NCBI RefSeq assembly: GCF_004363775.1
Contig: NZ_SNZE01000006.1
Coordinates: 46,632-110,631 of the forward strand
Length of the DNA stretch: 64,000 nt
Direction: 5' to 3'
Source: Hydromonas duriensis
Lineage (GTDB): Bacteria > Pseudomonadota > Gammaproteobacteria > Burkholderiales > Burkholderiaceae
Part shown: positions 56,359-64,000 of the stretch, piece after piece
Position numbering within the stretch: the first letter of the stretch is position 1
Layout: each line of letters begins with the position of its first letter
Program-made: the position numbers and the translations under genes
Notes under the pieces: generated by a model
What the model saw: only the letters and a program-made list of their open reading frames with translations
Database searches by the model: none
What the model was told of the DNA's origin: nothing

Positions 56359-58023
56359 TTAGCGGCTGATGGGTTTATAGCGGATTCGCTTCGGTTTAGC
56401 CGCCTCTTCACCCAGTCGCTTGCGCTTATCGTCTTCGTATTCTTGGTAGTTGCCTTCAAAGAACGTCCATTGCGAATCGCCCTCAGCGGCCAAAATGTGT
56501 GTGCAGATGCGGTCTAAGAACCAGCGGTCATGGCTGACAATAATCGCGCTGCCTGCAAATTCGAGCAAAGCATCTTCCAACGCACGTAACGTTTCAACGT
56601 CCAAATCGTTCGACGGTTCATCAAGCAACAGCACATTGCCACCCGCGATGAGGGTGTGCGCCAAGTGTAAACGCCCGCGTTCACCGCCCGACAACGTGCC
56701 GACCAGTTTTTGTTGGTCGCCGCCTTTGAAGTTAAAGCGGCCGATGTACGCACGACTCGGCATTTCAAAACGACCCACGGTCAACAGATCCGCGCCACCT
56801 GAAATCACTTCAAACACCGTTTTATCGTTATCCAAGCCTTCGCGACTTTGATCCACCGCAGCGATTTTCACTGTACTGCCGACCTCGATGCTGCCCGCGT
56901 CGGGGGTATCCAAGCCTTGAATCATTTTGAACAATGTTGATTTACCCGCGCCGTTTGGCCCAATCACACCGACAATCGCGCCCGCAGGAATTGAGAAGCT
57001 GACGTTATCCATCAACAATTTATCGCCAAAGGCTTTCGACACGCCATTGAAATCAATCACGCGGTCGCCCAAACGCTCTCCTGGCGGAATAAAAATCTCT
57101 TGCGTCTCATTGCGCTTTTGATACTCAACGCTAAGCATTTCTTCATAACGCGATAAACGAGCCTTACTTTTCGCTTGGCGTGCTTTCGGGTTCGAGCGCA
57201 CCCATTCCAACTCTTGTTGCATGGCTTTGCTGTGTGCGTCGCGCTGTTTGTTTTCTTGCGCCAGACGCGCATCTTTTTGCTCGAGCCAACTTGAATAATT
57301 ACCTTTCCAAGGAATGCCCTCACCGCGATCCAGCTCCAAAATCCACTCGGCGGCGTTGTCCAAGAAATAGCGGTCATGCGTCACCGCGACCACGGTGCCA
57401 GGGAAGCGCACGAGGAACTGCTCAAGCCATTCGACCGACTCAGCGTCCAAATGGTTGGTGGGCTCATCAAGCAGCAGCATGTCTGGTTTAGACAGCAACA
57501 ATTGACACAAGGCCACACGGCGTTTTTCACCGCCCGACAGCGTGCCAATTTTGGCATCCCACGGCGGTAAGCGCAGCGCATCAGCGGCGATTTCCATTTG
57601 CGTTTCCATGTCCGAACCCGCTGCTGAAATAATCGCTTCATAACGCGCTTGGTCTTCGGCGAGCTTGTCAAAATCAGCATCTGGTTCTGCATAAGCCATG
57701 TACACTTCTTCGAGCTTGGCTTTCGCTTCAACCACTTCACCCATCGCCGCTTCAACCTCTTGGCGCACGGTGTGGTCGGGATTGAGTTTGGGTTCTTGCG
57801 CCAAATAGCCTTTACGGATGTTGGGCAACCACTGCACTTCGCCTTCAAATTCTTTTTCCTCACCCGCCATGATGCGCAGCACGGTCGATTTACCCGCACC
57901 ATTCAAGCCAAGCAAACCAATTTTAGCCCCTGGGAAAAAAGACAACGAAATGTCTTTGATGATTTGACGTTTGGGCGGAACAACTTTGCTGACGCGCAGC
58001 ATGGACATAACATATTGAGCCAT
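56359..58023 (-). CDS. ettA: Energy-dependent translational throttle protein EttA
   Basis: A 554-residue ABC-F protein (E. coli 555). It has two ATPase domains: Walker A GLNGAGKSTVLRI and GPNGAGKSTLFKM, signatures TLSGGEKRRVALCQ and TLSGGERGRLHLAH, Walker B LLLDEPTNHLDAESV and LLLDEPSNDLDVETL. Between them lies the P-site tRNA-interaction motif region (residues about 240-320) rich in Lys, Gln and Glu. It binds the ribosomal E site and gates the first elongation step in response to ATP/ADP ratio. The start, AQYVMSMLRVSKVVPPKRQII, matches the family. Confidence 0.95.
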   Translation of the reverse strand: MAQYVMSMLRVSKVVPPKRQIIKDISLSFFPGAKIGLLGLNGAGKSTVLRIMAGEEKEFEGEVQWLPNIRKGYLAQEPKLNPDHTVRQEVEAAMGEVVEAKAKLEEVYMAYAEPDADFDKLAEDQARYEAIISAAGSDMETQMEIAADALRLPPWDAKIGTLSGGEKRRVALCQLLLSKPDMLLLDEPTNHLDAESVEWLEQFLVRFPGTVVAVTHDRYFLDNAAEWILELDRGEGIPWKGNYSSWLEQKDARLAQENKQRDAHSKAMQQELEWVRSNPKARQAKSKARLSRYEEMLSVEYQKRNETQEIFIPPGERLGDRVIDFNGVSKAFGDKLLMDNVSFSIPAGAIVGVIGPNGAGKSTLFKMIQGLDTPDAGSIEVGSTVKIAAVDQSREGLDNDKTVFEVISGGADLLTVGRFEMPSRAYIGRFNFKGGDQQKLVGTLSGGERGRLHLAHTLIAGGNVLLLDEPSNDLDVETLRALEDALLEFAGSAIIVSHDRWFLDRICTHILAAEGDSQWTFFEGNYQEYEDDKRKRLGEEAAKPKRIRYKPISR

Positions 58024-58164
58024 TTTGAACCTTTTTTGAATAGCGAATAAAAAACGTATTTTAGCCGATTAAGACAAGCGAAATACAATAATCCAAGTGT
58101 CGAGCTGTATATTTCAGCACGCCAACTTTTTCACACCAGCTAAACTCTAAACAAGACCATAATC

Positions 58165-58199
58165 AAACAGTTGAACAATTGTTTAATTGTTTGTACAAT
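58165..58199 (+). promoter_or_regulatory. Promoter overlapped by a 28-bp palindromic ArsR/SmtB-type operator
   Basis: TTGAAC (58171-58176) and TACAAT (58194-58199) are 17 bases apart. A near-perfect palindrome (58165-58192), centred on AACAATTGTT and matching at 24 of 28 positions, covers the -35 and spacer. The repressor gene starts 61 bases downstream, so autoregulation is likely. Confidence 0.75.
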
Positions 58200-58259
58200 C
58201 ACTGTGTTTTTACAAAACTCAAACATGTACATAACATCTACACAACAGACATCACACAA

Positions 58260-58562
58260 ATGAATTTCACACACAGCGAACACATTGTTCAATTGGCCGA
58301 TTTATTTGACCTATTGGGCGACCAAACCCGATTGCAAGTTGTATTAACCTGCTTGGCGGAGCCTATCGCGGTGACTGATATTGCTAAAAAATTAAATGTG
58401 AGTACTTCGCTCATCAGCCACCATCTGCGTTTACTTCGCGCTGCACGCGTGGTCAACGGTGAACGACAGGGCAAACATATTTTATGCAGCGTCAATGACC
58501 CACACATCAGAACCATGATTATCAACATGCTTGAACACATTGCGGAGCCGCACGATGACTAA
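58260..58562 (+). CDS. ArsR/SmtB-family metal-sensing repressor, zinc-type
   Basis: A 100-residue winged-helix repressor. The recognition helix region is VTDIAKKLNVSTSLISHHLRLL (residues 38-59). The last helix carries D80-x-H82-x10-H93-x2-E96, which is exactly the alpha-5 zinc site pattern of SmtB (D-x-H-x10-H-x2-E), while the alpha-3 site has no CVC motif of As/Cd sensors. Zn(II) or a similar ion would release it from DNA and derepress its own operon. The ATG at 58260 is chosen; an in-frame TTG at 58179 lies inside the operator and is not credible. Its stop overlaps the start of the zinc exporter gene. Confidence 0.9.
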   Translation: MNFTHSEHIVQLADLFDLLGDQTRLQVVLTCLAEPIAVTDIAKKLNVSTSLISHHLRLLRAARVVNGERQGKHILCSVNDPHIRTMIINMLEHIAEPHDD

Positions 58563-59514
58563 CACCTTTCACAATGACGACCATGGTCAATTCATTGCTC
58601 ACGGCGATGGAGATGCGAATCACAACCACCAACACCACTACAATCAAGCCCATTATCTGGGTTTTGCCTTATTGCTCACGGGTGTTTTTTCTTTAGTTGA
58701 ATTTTTCGCGGGCTTACACGCCCAATCGCTCGCTCTTATCTCGGATGCAGGGCACATGCTTACCGACACCGCAGCCCTCGCCTTGGCGTATTTTGCTCAA
58801 AAAATGGTGTCCCGCCCCGCTTCATCTAAACTGTCTTTTGGCTACACGCGCGTCGAAATAGTGGCGGCATTTATTAATGGTCTGACAATGGCGGCGATTG
58901 TGTTATGGATTATGGGACAAGCCCTATGGCGCTTGTGGCATCCCGTCATCGTGAATGGCTCGACCGTCACTTGGGTCGCCACGCTGGGCTTGGTGATTAA
59001 TTTATTAGTGGCGTGGCTGCTACATCGTGACCAAAGCAGCATGAATGCGCGCGCAGCGTTGCTCCACGTCATGGGCGACTTACTCGGCTCTGTGGCTGCA
59101 ATTGCTGCAGGTTTAGTGATTGCTTATACGGGTTGGATGCCGATTGATCCGATTTTGTCTATTTTTGTATCCCTACTGATTATTCGCTCAACGTGGGCAC
59201 TGCTTAAAGAATCGGTTTGGCACTTGATGAATGCCGTTCCACACCACATTGACTACAACGCGGTCGGCCACAGCCTCCGCGAACTTGAAGGCGTCGCTTC
59301 TGTTCATGACTTACACATCTGGGACATGTCACCTAACCACCCAACCTTAATGGCTCACGTCATTTTAGAGTCAACGGTTGAATGGCCGATTTTGCTTAAC
59401 AATGCGCGCCATATGTTGCTCGAGCAGTTCGGTATCGAGCACGTCACGTTGCAACCTGAATGGAAGCTAGATGACGGCTCTATCCCAGATGACTGCGCTT
59501 CGGATGAGGACTGA
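58555..59514 (+). CDS. Cation diffusion facilitator (zinc exporter, CzcD/ZitB-type)
   Basis: A 319-residue CDF transporter with six membrane segments. A His-rich cytoplasmic N-terminus (HNHQHHYNQAH region, residues 6-33) precedes TM1. Site motifs are H67-x3-D71 in SDAGHMLTD and a second H-x3-D in HVMGDLLGS on TM5, both typical of Zn2+/H+ antiporters. The C-terminal cytoplasmic domain follows, with VASVHDLHIWDMSP. It overlaps the SmtB-type repressor gene by eight bases (ATGACTAA), so expression would rise with zinc. Zn is most likely, and Cd or Co are possible. Confidence 0.92.
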   Translation: MTNTFHNDDHGQFIAHGDGDANHNHQHHYNQAHYLGFALLLTGVFSLVEFFAGLHAQSLALISDAGHMLTDTAALALAYFAQKMVSRPASSKLSFGYTRVEIVAAFINGLTMAAIVLWIMGQALWRLWHPVIVNGSTVTWVATLGLVINLLVAWLLHRDQSSMNARAALLHVMGDLLGSVAAIAAGLVIAYTGWMPIDPILSIFVSLLIIRSTWALLKESVWHLMNAVPHHIDYNAVGHSLRELEGVASVHDLHIWDMSPNHPTLMAHVILESTVEWPILLNNARHMLLEQFGIEHVTLQPEWKLDDGSIPDDCASDED

Positions 59515-59621
59515 TATAGCGACTACCTTCAAGCTCAACTTGTTTTTTAGAGAACAAGTGGCTTGTCTTCACCGATTAAAAACCACAACTTTTATATGTT
59601 TACAACCAGAAAGGAATTAAA

Positions 59622-60197
59622 TTGGAAGCTTTTCTTATCTCCACAGGCATTGTCGCGCTCGCAGAAATTGGCGACAAAACGCAGCTACTCGCCTTCATTT
59701 TGGCCGCAAAATTCAAAAAACCTGTGCCTATCATTTTAGGTATCCTTGCCGCCACGCTGGTGAATCATGGCTTCGCTGGCGCGATTGGCGCGTGGGTCAC
59801 TTCACTCGTTAGCCCAGAAACGATGCGTTGGATTTTGGGCGGCTCATTCATCGCCATGGCAATTTGGATTCTCGTACCCGATAAATTCGATGAAGACGAT
59901 GCCAAACTTGCTCGATATGGCGTATTTGTAACCACGTTAATTGCATTTTTTCTCGCTGAGATGGGTGATAAAACCCAAATCGCCACAGTGGGCTTGGCCG
60001 CTAAATACAATAATTTAATCGCTGTTGTTGCAGGGACCACAATCGGCATGATGATAGCGAATGTGCCCGCTGTCATTTTTGGTGACAAAATCGCCAACAG
60101 CATCAAACCCGCCATCGTGCATCGCATTGCCGCGGTGATTTTTATAGTGCTCGGTGTCGCAACATTATTGGGTGCAGGCTCTGGATTCGGGCTTTAA
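59622..60197 (+). CDS. GDT1/TMEM165 family (UPF0016) membrane protein, putative Mn2+ exporter
   Basis: A 191-residue protein with six membrane segments and two copies of the family motif E-x-G-D-K-T: ALAEIGDKTQLLAF in the first half and LAEMGDKTQIATV in the second. The family exports manganese in some bacteria (MneA) and moves Mn/Ca in eukaryotes. The start is TTG at 59622, since AAGGA lies six bases ahead and the sequence EAFLISTGIVALAEIGDKTQ is the usual family N-terminus; no ATG fits. The 107-base leader contains a small hairpin but I see no yybP-ykoY manganese riboswitch pattern. Confidence 0.88.
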   Translation: MEAFLISTGIVALAEIGDKTQLLAFILAAKFKKPVPIILGILAATLVNHGFAGAIGAWVTSLVSPETMRWILGGSFIAMAIWILVPDKFDEDDAKLARYGVFVTTLIAFFLAEMGDKTQIATVGLAAKYNNLIAVVAGTTIGMMIANVPAVIFGDKIANSIKPAIVHRIAAVIFIVLGVATLLGAGSGFGL

Positions 60198-60217
60198 CCA
60201 AAACTGCATAACAAAAA

Positions 60218-60243
60218 AAGCCGCTTTAACAGCGGCTTTTTTT
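60218..60243. terminator. Terminator after the GDT1-family gene
   Basis: Stem AAGCCGCT/AGCGGCTT (60218-60225 with 60231-60238), 5-base loop, T run on one side and A run on the other; it may also serve the converging tpgA-like gene. Confidence 0.85.
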
Positions 60244-60312
60244 AGGTCATGTTTGATGCAAATTTTAATGCAAAGTTTAATACTAAAACAGAGGAAACAA
60301 ATGTTTAATGCC

Positions 60313-61131
60313 TTAATTCTTGGCTGTGCCTGAGATGACAATGTCAACTCGGCGATTGGCTTGCAAACATGCAATCACCGCAGGCGTCGCAGAGCCAGAG
60401 CAGGTCACCACAGGTTGAGATGAACCCACGCCTGATGATGAAATTAAGTTACCTGGGATGCCTCGGCTCATTAAAAAACCTTTAACGGTATCTGCACGCG
60501 CTTGTGACAAAGCCATATTTGCACGATCCGATCCAATCCGATCCGTATGACCAATCACGTTGATTGAATTCAAGTTGTAGCCCGCTTGAATTTGTTGCGC
60601 CAATCGCTCAAGCCGCTGTTGTCCTGCAGGCATCAAATCTTTAGAGCCCGCCTTACCAAATGCAAACATACCATCTGCAGATAAGGTAATCGAGTGTACT
60701 GGAGGCTGTTTAGGCGCTTCCTCTTTAATCACCACAGGAGGCTTCTCAGCCGTCAAGCCGCCGCATTGTTCGTCTTTCCAATGTGTACTGCGCACACGGG
60801 TATTTTGGTCAAAACGGACTTGATATTGGCAAGTCACATAATCCGCACCATTACCCGTGTACAAATTAAAGGCATAGTTCCAAACCTTAGTACCACCAAT
60901 GCCTTCATTAAAATGAGGGTAGCCAATTTGTAAGGCCACTTGATCTTTAGTCATGCCCTGAGCGATTCGACGAAGGTTTTCTGGACCCACAAAATCACCC
61001 GTTTTCAACCACGATGTTCTTAACTCTGGAAACCCATTGTTTTGACTGCTGTCTTTTGCCCATGCTGATGTCATCGCACACATCAAGGCACTTGCACTTA
61101 AAAAACTTAAAATTAGTTTTGTTGCTTTCAT
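60313..61131 (-). CDS. TpgA-like protein: SmpA/OmlA domain plus OmpA-like peptidoglycan-binding domain
   Basis: A 272-residue exported protein. Residues 1-26 form a signal peptide ending AWA. Residues about 45-125 resemble the SmpA/OmlA (BamE-like) domain (NLRRIAQGMTKDQVALQIGYP and VWNYAFNLYTG). Residues about 150-270 are an OmpA C-terminal domain, with NVIGHTDRIGSDRANMALSQ (peptidoglycan Asp) and LQANRRVDIVISG (Arg). This two-domain layout directly downstream of a trimeric autotransporter matches TpgA of Acinetobacter, which helps anchor the adhesin Ata to the cell wall. The adhesin gene lies 76 bases upstream on the same strand. No lipobox is present. Confidence 0.85.
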   Translation of the reverse strand: MKATKLILSFLSASALMCAMTSAWAKDSSQNNGFPELRTSWLKTGDFVGPENLRRIAQGMTKDQVALQIGYPHFNEGIGGTKVWNYAFNLYTGNGADYVTCQYQVRFDQNTRVRSTHWKDEQCGGLTAEKPPVVIKEEAPKQPPVHSITLSADGMFAFGKAGSKDLMPAGQQRLERLAQQIQAGYNLNSINVIGHTDRIGSDRANMALSQARADTVKGFLMSRGIPGNLISSSGVGSSQPVVTCSGSATPAVIACLQANRRVDIVISGTAKN

Positions 61132-61207
61132 GCTTTATCCTTAATTCAATTCAGATTGCCGTATCAAATCAAGAGGTGCGCCCAAAGGCACACCCCATCC
61201 TGATTTG

Positions 61208-64000
61208 TTAGTCAATAATGCCTGTGAAAGTCAAGCGTCCGCTCACACCACCTTTGGCAGAACCCGCGACACCACCAGAGATAGACCAGCGACCGTTGTC
61301 TGCTGTTTTTCTCACTGACACACCAAGGGCCGTTTGACCACCGCTGTAACCAACACCAGCGGCATAAGTCAACTTACTTGGAATGTAAGGCGCAGCTTCT
61401 AAAGCCAAGGCACTTGCAATACGACCAGACAACTTACCGTCCAAATCACTAATTCTTGCATTCAAGGTGTTGCCCATGCCTTGTAACTGACCAAGATTAA
61501 CGGCATCAGTCGCATGAGTAGCATCCGCCACATTGGTGATTTGACGCTCATTGCCAGCCGAACCAACTGAAACAGTATTGTCGCGTTCAGCAACTGAATC
61601 CGAACCCAAGGCCACAGAATTAACACCTAAGGCATTTGCATTCGTACCCATCGCAATGGCATTCGTACCACTTGCCGTTGCACCGTTACCCTGTGCAATA
61701 GAGCTTTCACCACTTGCAAGGGCATTAGGACCAATCGCAATTGAATCAACACCTTTAGCAACAGCTGAAACACCACCATCTGAATTCACTTGCATGTACT
61801 TCAAGCCATCTTCGTACACATCGTTCAAGATTGTTGAAAGTGAAGCAACCGTAACAACGTTATCTCTCATGCCAGTTGAAGTTGATGTTGACAATGACGC
61901 CAAAGCATCTTCTAAACCAGAAACACCCGTTGAGACAATCGAAGACACAACAGTCGACAACGATGCGATTGAGCTACCGACAGTGCTAAAGCCGCTTGAA
62001 GTTGTCGTTGACAACGAACCGACCGTGCTGTCCACTGTGCTCATCACGGTTGAAGCCACGGTACTCACAGCACTTGACACCACTGTTGAGAGTGCCGTCG
62101 ACACCACTGTAGAAATCGCCGTTGAAACACCCGAAGACACAACGCTAGACAACGAAGCAATCGCACTGCTGTTTGAGCTCAAGCCCGCTGACGTTGAAGT
62201 CGACAACGAATTGACCGTACTGTTGTTAGCAGAACCACCCGATGTCCCCATTGTTGACACAAGAGTCGACAACGAAGCAATCGAAGTTCCTGTCACAGTC
62301 GACAACGATGCAACAGCGCTGTTCACGGTGTAAAAGCCAGTAAACGTCATTGTTGACAACGAAGCCACTGCACTATTCACACTGACAAAACCAGTAGAGG
62401 TTAACGTTGACAATGAGAACAGATTGCTGTTTGTCGTACTAAAGCCCGTCGATGTCGCTGTTGACAATGACGTCACCGCGCTATCAACGCTACTCAAGAT
62501 TGACGATACCGCACTTGACACCGTCGTTGACACATTGGTTGAAACCACTGTAGACAACGAAGCGATTGAGCTGTTAGCACTGCTCAAGCCCGTTGACAAT
62601 GACGTCACGTTGCTATTCGTCGTGCTGATGGCTGACGAGGTTGCCGTTGACAACGAAGTCACATTGCTGCTCACCGTGCTAATCGCAGATGACGTTGCAG
62701 TTGACAATGAGTTCACGCTGCTGGTCGCTGTGCTCAACGCTGTTGATACTGCACTTGACACTGCTGTTGAAACACCTGTCGATACCGCAGACGACAACGA
62801 TGCGATTGAGCTGTTGGCACTGCTCAAGCCTGTTGACGTTGCAGTTGACAATGACGTCACGTTGCTGTTCGTCGTGCTGATGGCTGACGACGTTGCCGTT
62901 GACAACGAAGTCACATTGCTGCTCACCGTGCTAATCGCAGATGACGTTGCAGTTGACAATGAGTTCACGCTGCTGGTCGCTGTACTCAACGCTGTTGATA
63001 CTGCACTTGACACTGTTGTTGAAACGCCTGTCGATACCGCAGACGACAATGATGCGATTGAGCTGTTGGCACTGCTCAAGCCCGTTGACAATGACGTCAC
63101 GTTGCTATTCGTCGTGCTGATGGCTGACGAGGTTGCTGTCGACAATGACGTCACGCTGCTATTCGTTGTGCTGATTGCCGCAGACGTTGTCGTTGACAAT
63201 GAAGTCACATTGCTATCAACGGTACTCAATGCTGATGATGTTGCAGTTGACAGTGAGTTCACGCTGCTGGTCGCTGTGCTCATTGCTGTTGATACCGCAC
63301 TTGACACGGCTGTTGAAACACCAGTCGACACCACAGTAGACAACGATGCGATTGAGCTGTTGGCACTGCTCAAGCCCGTTGACGTTGACGTTGACAACGA
63401 CGTCACGTTGCTATTCGTCGTGCTGATGGCTGACGAGGTTGCTGTCGACAATGACGTCACGCTGCTATTCGTTGTGCTAATTGCCGCAGACGTTGTCGTT
63501 GACAATGAGTTAACGCTGCTGGTCGCTGTGCTCAACGCTGTTGATACTGCACTTGACACTGCAGTTGAAACACCTGTCGATACCGCAGACGACAACGATG
63601 CGATTGAGCTGTTGGCACTGCTCAAGCCCGTTGACGTTGACGTTGACAACGATGTCACGTTGCTGTTGGTTGTGCTGATGGCTGACGAGGTTGCTGTCGA
63701 CAATGAAGTCACGCTGCTATTCGTTGTGCTGATTGCCGCAGACGTTGTCGTTGACAATGAAGTCACATTGCTATCAACGGTACTCAGTGCTGATGATGTT
63801 GCAGTTGACAGTGAGTTCACGCTGCTGGTCGCTGTGCTCATTGCTGTTGATACCGCACTTGACACTGCTGTTGAAACACCGGTCGACACCACAGTAGACA
63901 ACGATGCGATTGAGCTGTTGGCACTGCTCAAGCCCGTTGACGTTGACGTTGACAACGACGTCACGTTGCTATTCGTCGTGCTGATGGCTGACGAGGTTAC
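61208..64000 (-). CDS. Trimeric autotransporter adhesin (YadA-like), 5' end beyond the window
   Basis: The frame is open from the right edge to the TAG/TAA stop at 61208; 930 residues are visible and the N-terminus with signal and head is missing. From the edge to about 61917 (some 690 residues) it is a Ser/Thr/Ala stalk made of about 18-residue modules starting SLST, plus 30-residue blocks of xVST units. Then come the YadA head-type repeats (SIAIGPNALASGESSIAQG), the neck ERQITNVADATHATDAVNLGQL, and a 70-residue C-terminal anchor (KLTYAAGVGYSGGQTALGVS...) that forms the trimeric outer-membrane barrel. It is a surface adhesin; the ligand is unknown. The stalk lacks Lys, Arg and Glu. Confidence 0.93.
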   Translation of the reverse strand, partial: VTSSAISTTNSNVTSLSTSTSTGLSSANSSIASLSTVVSTGVSTAVSSAVSTAMSTATSSVNSLSTATSSALSTVDSNVTSLSTTTSAAISTTNSSVTSLSTATSSAISTTNSNVTSLSTSTSTGLSSANSSIASLSSAVSTGVSTAVSSAVSTALSTATSSVNSLSTTTSAAISTTNSSVTSLSTATSSAISTTNSNVTSLSTSTSTGLSSANSSIASLSTVVSTGVSTAVSSAVSTAMSTATSSVNSLSTATSSALSTVDSNVTSLSTTTSAAISTTNSSVTSLSTATSSAISTTNSNVTSLSTGLSSANSSIASLSSAVSTGVSTTVSSAVSTALSTATSSVNSLSTATSSAISTVSSNVTSLSTATSSAISTTNSNVTSLSTATSTGLSSANSSIASLSSAVSTGVSTAVSSAVSTALSTATSSVNSLSTATSSAISTVSSNVTSLSTATSSAISTTNSNVTSLSTGLSSANSSIASLSTVVSTNVSTTVSSAVSSILSSVDSAVTSLSTATSTGFSTTNSNLFSLSTLTSTGFVSVNSAVASLSTMTFTGFYTVNSAVASLSTVTGTSIASLSTLVSTMGTSGGSANNSTVNSLSTSTSAGLSSNSSAIASLSSVVSSGVSTAISTVVSTALSTVVSSAVSTVASTVMSTVDSTVGSLSTTTSSGFSTVGSSIASLSTVVSSIVSTGVSGLEDALASLSTSTSTGMRDNVVTVASLSTILNDVYEDGLKYMQVNSDGGVSAVAKGVDSIAIGPNALASGESSIAQGNGATASGTNAIAMGTNANALGVNSVALGSDSVAERDNTVSVGSAGNERQITNVADATHATDAVNLGQLQGMGNTLNARISDLDGKLSGRIASALALEAAPYIPSKLTYAAGVGYSGGQTALGVSVRKTADNGRWSISGGVAGSAKGGVSGRLTFTGIID
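62562..64000 (-). repeat. Modular tandem repeats encoding the adhesin stalk
   Basis: A conserved DNA block beginning GCGATTGAGCTGTTGGCACT recurs at 62562, 62802, 63054, 63348, 63600 and 63906, with spacings of 240, 252, 294, 252 and 306 bases, all multiples of three. Spacing differs because 18-residue modules (54 bases) or parts of them are added or lost between blocks. Strong DNA identity between copies suggests ongoing recombination, and assembly errors are possible here. Confidence 0.92.

Noticed and set aside
59515..59621. Manganese (yybP-ykoY) riboswitch ahead of the GDT1-family gene
   Set aside because: The leader has a small CTTGTT/AACAAG hairpin but I cannot find the conserved GGGGAGTA-type internal loops.
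61551..62333. 260-codon plus-strand frame opposite the adhesin
   Set aside because: It lies wholly antisense to a strongly supported adhesin gene and owes its length to the biased repeat composition.
62562..64000. Possible CRISPR array from regularly spaced repeats
   Set aside because: The repeats are long, coding, in frame and spaced by 240-306 bases; they belong to the adhesin stalk. The 9-bp repeat at 44568 has no spacers either.

Overview
The window looks like chromosome from a betaproteobacterium of the order Burkholderiales, with base composition that looks moderate by eye rather than high-GC. Supporting signs are the proS-lytic transglycosylase-rppH neighbourhood, the mutY-mutM genes divergent from a TPR protein-lolB-ispE cluster, sucCD next to a DUF475 membrane protein, a PEP synthase facing its PSRP regulator, and an aceE-aceF-lpd cluster whose E3 carries a lipoyl domain. 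The genus cannot be fixed from the sequence alone. Coding density is high, overlapping stop/start codons are common, and most content is core metabolism.

Layout. 1-345: end of a probable Nmad2-type gene. 0.4-3.6 kb: threonine-aldolase-like enzyme, PhzF-family isomerase and BenE-family transporter. 3.7-9.1 kb: periplasmic PpiC isomerase, then pdxA-rsmA-ccoI-ccoS (vitamin B6, 16S rRNA methylation, cbb3 oxidase assembly). 9.1-12.6 kb: ppsA and its regulator ppsR, divergent. 12.6-18.6 kb: hemL, an SDR, then a tight bioF-bioD-bioA operon that ends in an unnamed ferritin-like di-iron protein. 18.6-22.4 kb: marC, lytic transglycosylase, proS, rppH. 22.6-23.7 kb: an AT-rich orphan HsdR_N-type nuclease-fold gene next to tRNA-Pro/Arg/His. 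24.2-28.1 kb: DUF475 protein and sucCD; SucC carries a 215-residue tail with a membrane anchor. 28.3-30.7 kb: DUF2889 protein and rhlE. 30.8-35.8 kb: livK-livH-livM-livG-livF. 36.1-42.7 kb: dedA, xerD, ogt, ispH, fkpB-like, radC, mutY, mutM. 42.9-46.1 kb: TPR protein, lolB, a 9-bp minisatellite, ispE, a small membrane protein, tRNA-Asn. 46.2-47.1 kb: K+ channel with a zinc ribbon. 47.2-53.7 kb: pyruvate dehydrogenase complex. 53.9-58.0 kb: RidA-like, fused pabBC, ettA. 58.2-60.2 kb: SmtB-type repressor with CDF zinc exporter, then a GDT1 family protein. 60.3-64.0 kb: a TpgA-like protein and a trimeric autotransporter adhesin that runs off the right edge.

How the genes work together: pyruvate dehydrogenase, succinyl-CoA synthetase and the PEP synthase/regulator pair cover central carbon flow. 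LivKHMGF brings in branched-chain amino acids. The bio genes make biotin from pimeloyl thioester. The Zn sensor/exporter pair handles metal excess. The adhesin and its peptidoglycan-binding partner form a surface attachment unit. The most unusual items are the membrane-anchored SucC, the di-iron protein in the biotin operon, the 9-bp repeat made from the last lolB codons plus its stop, and the adhesin stalk that lacks Lys, Arg and Glu for nearly 700 residues.
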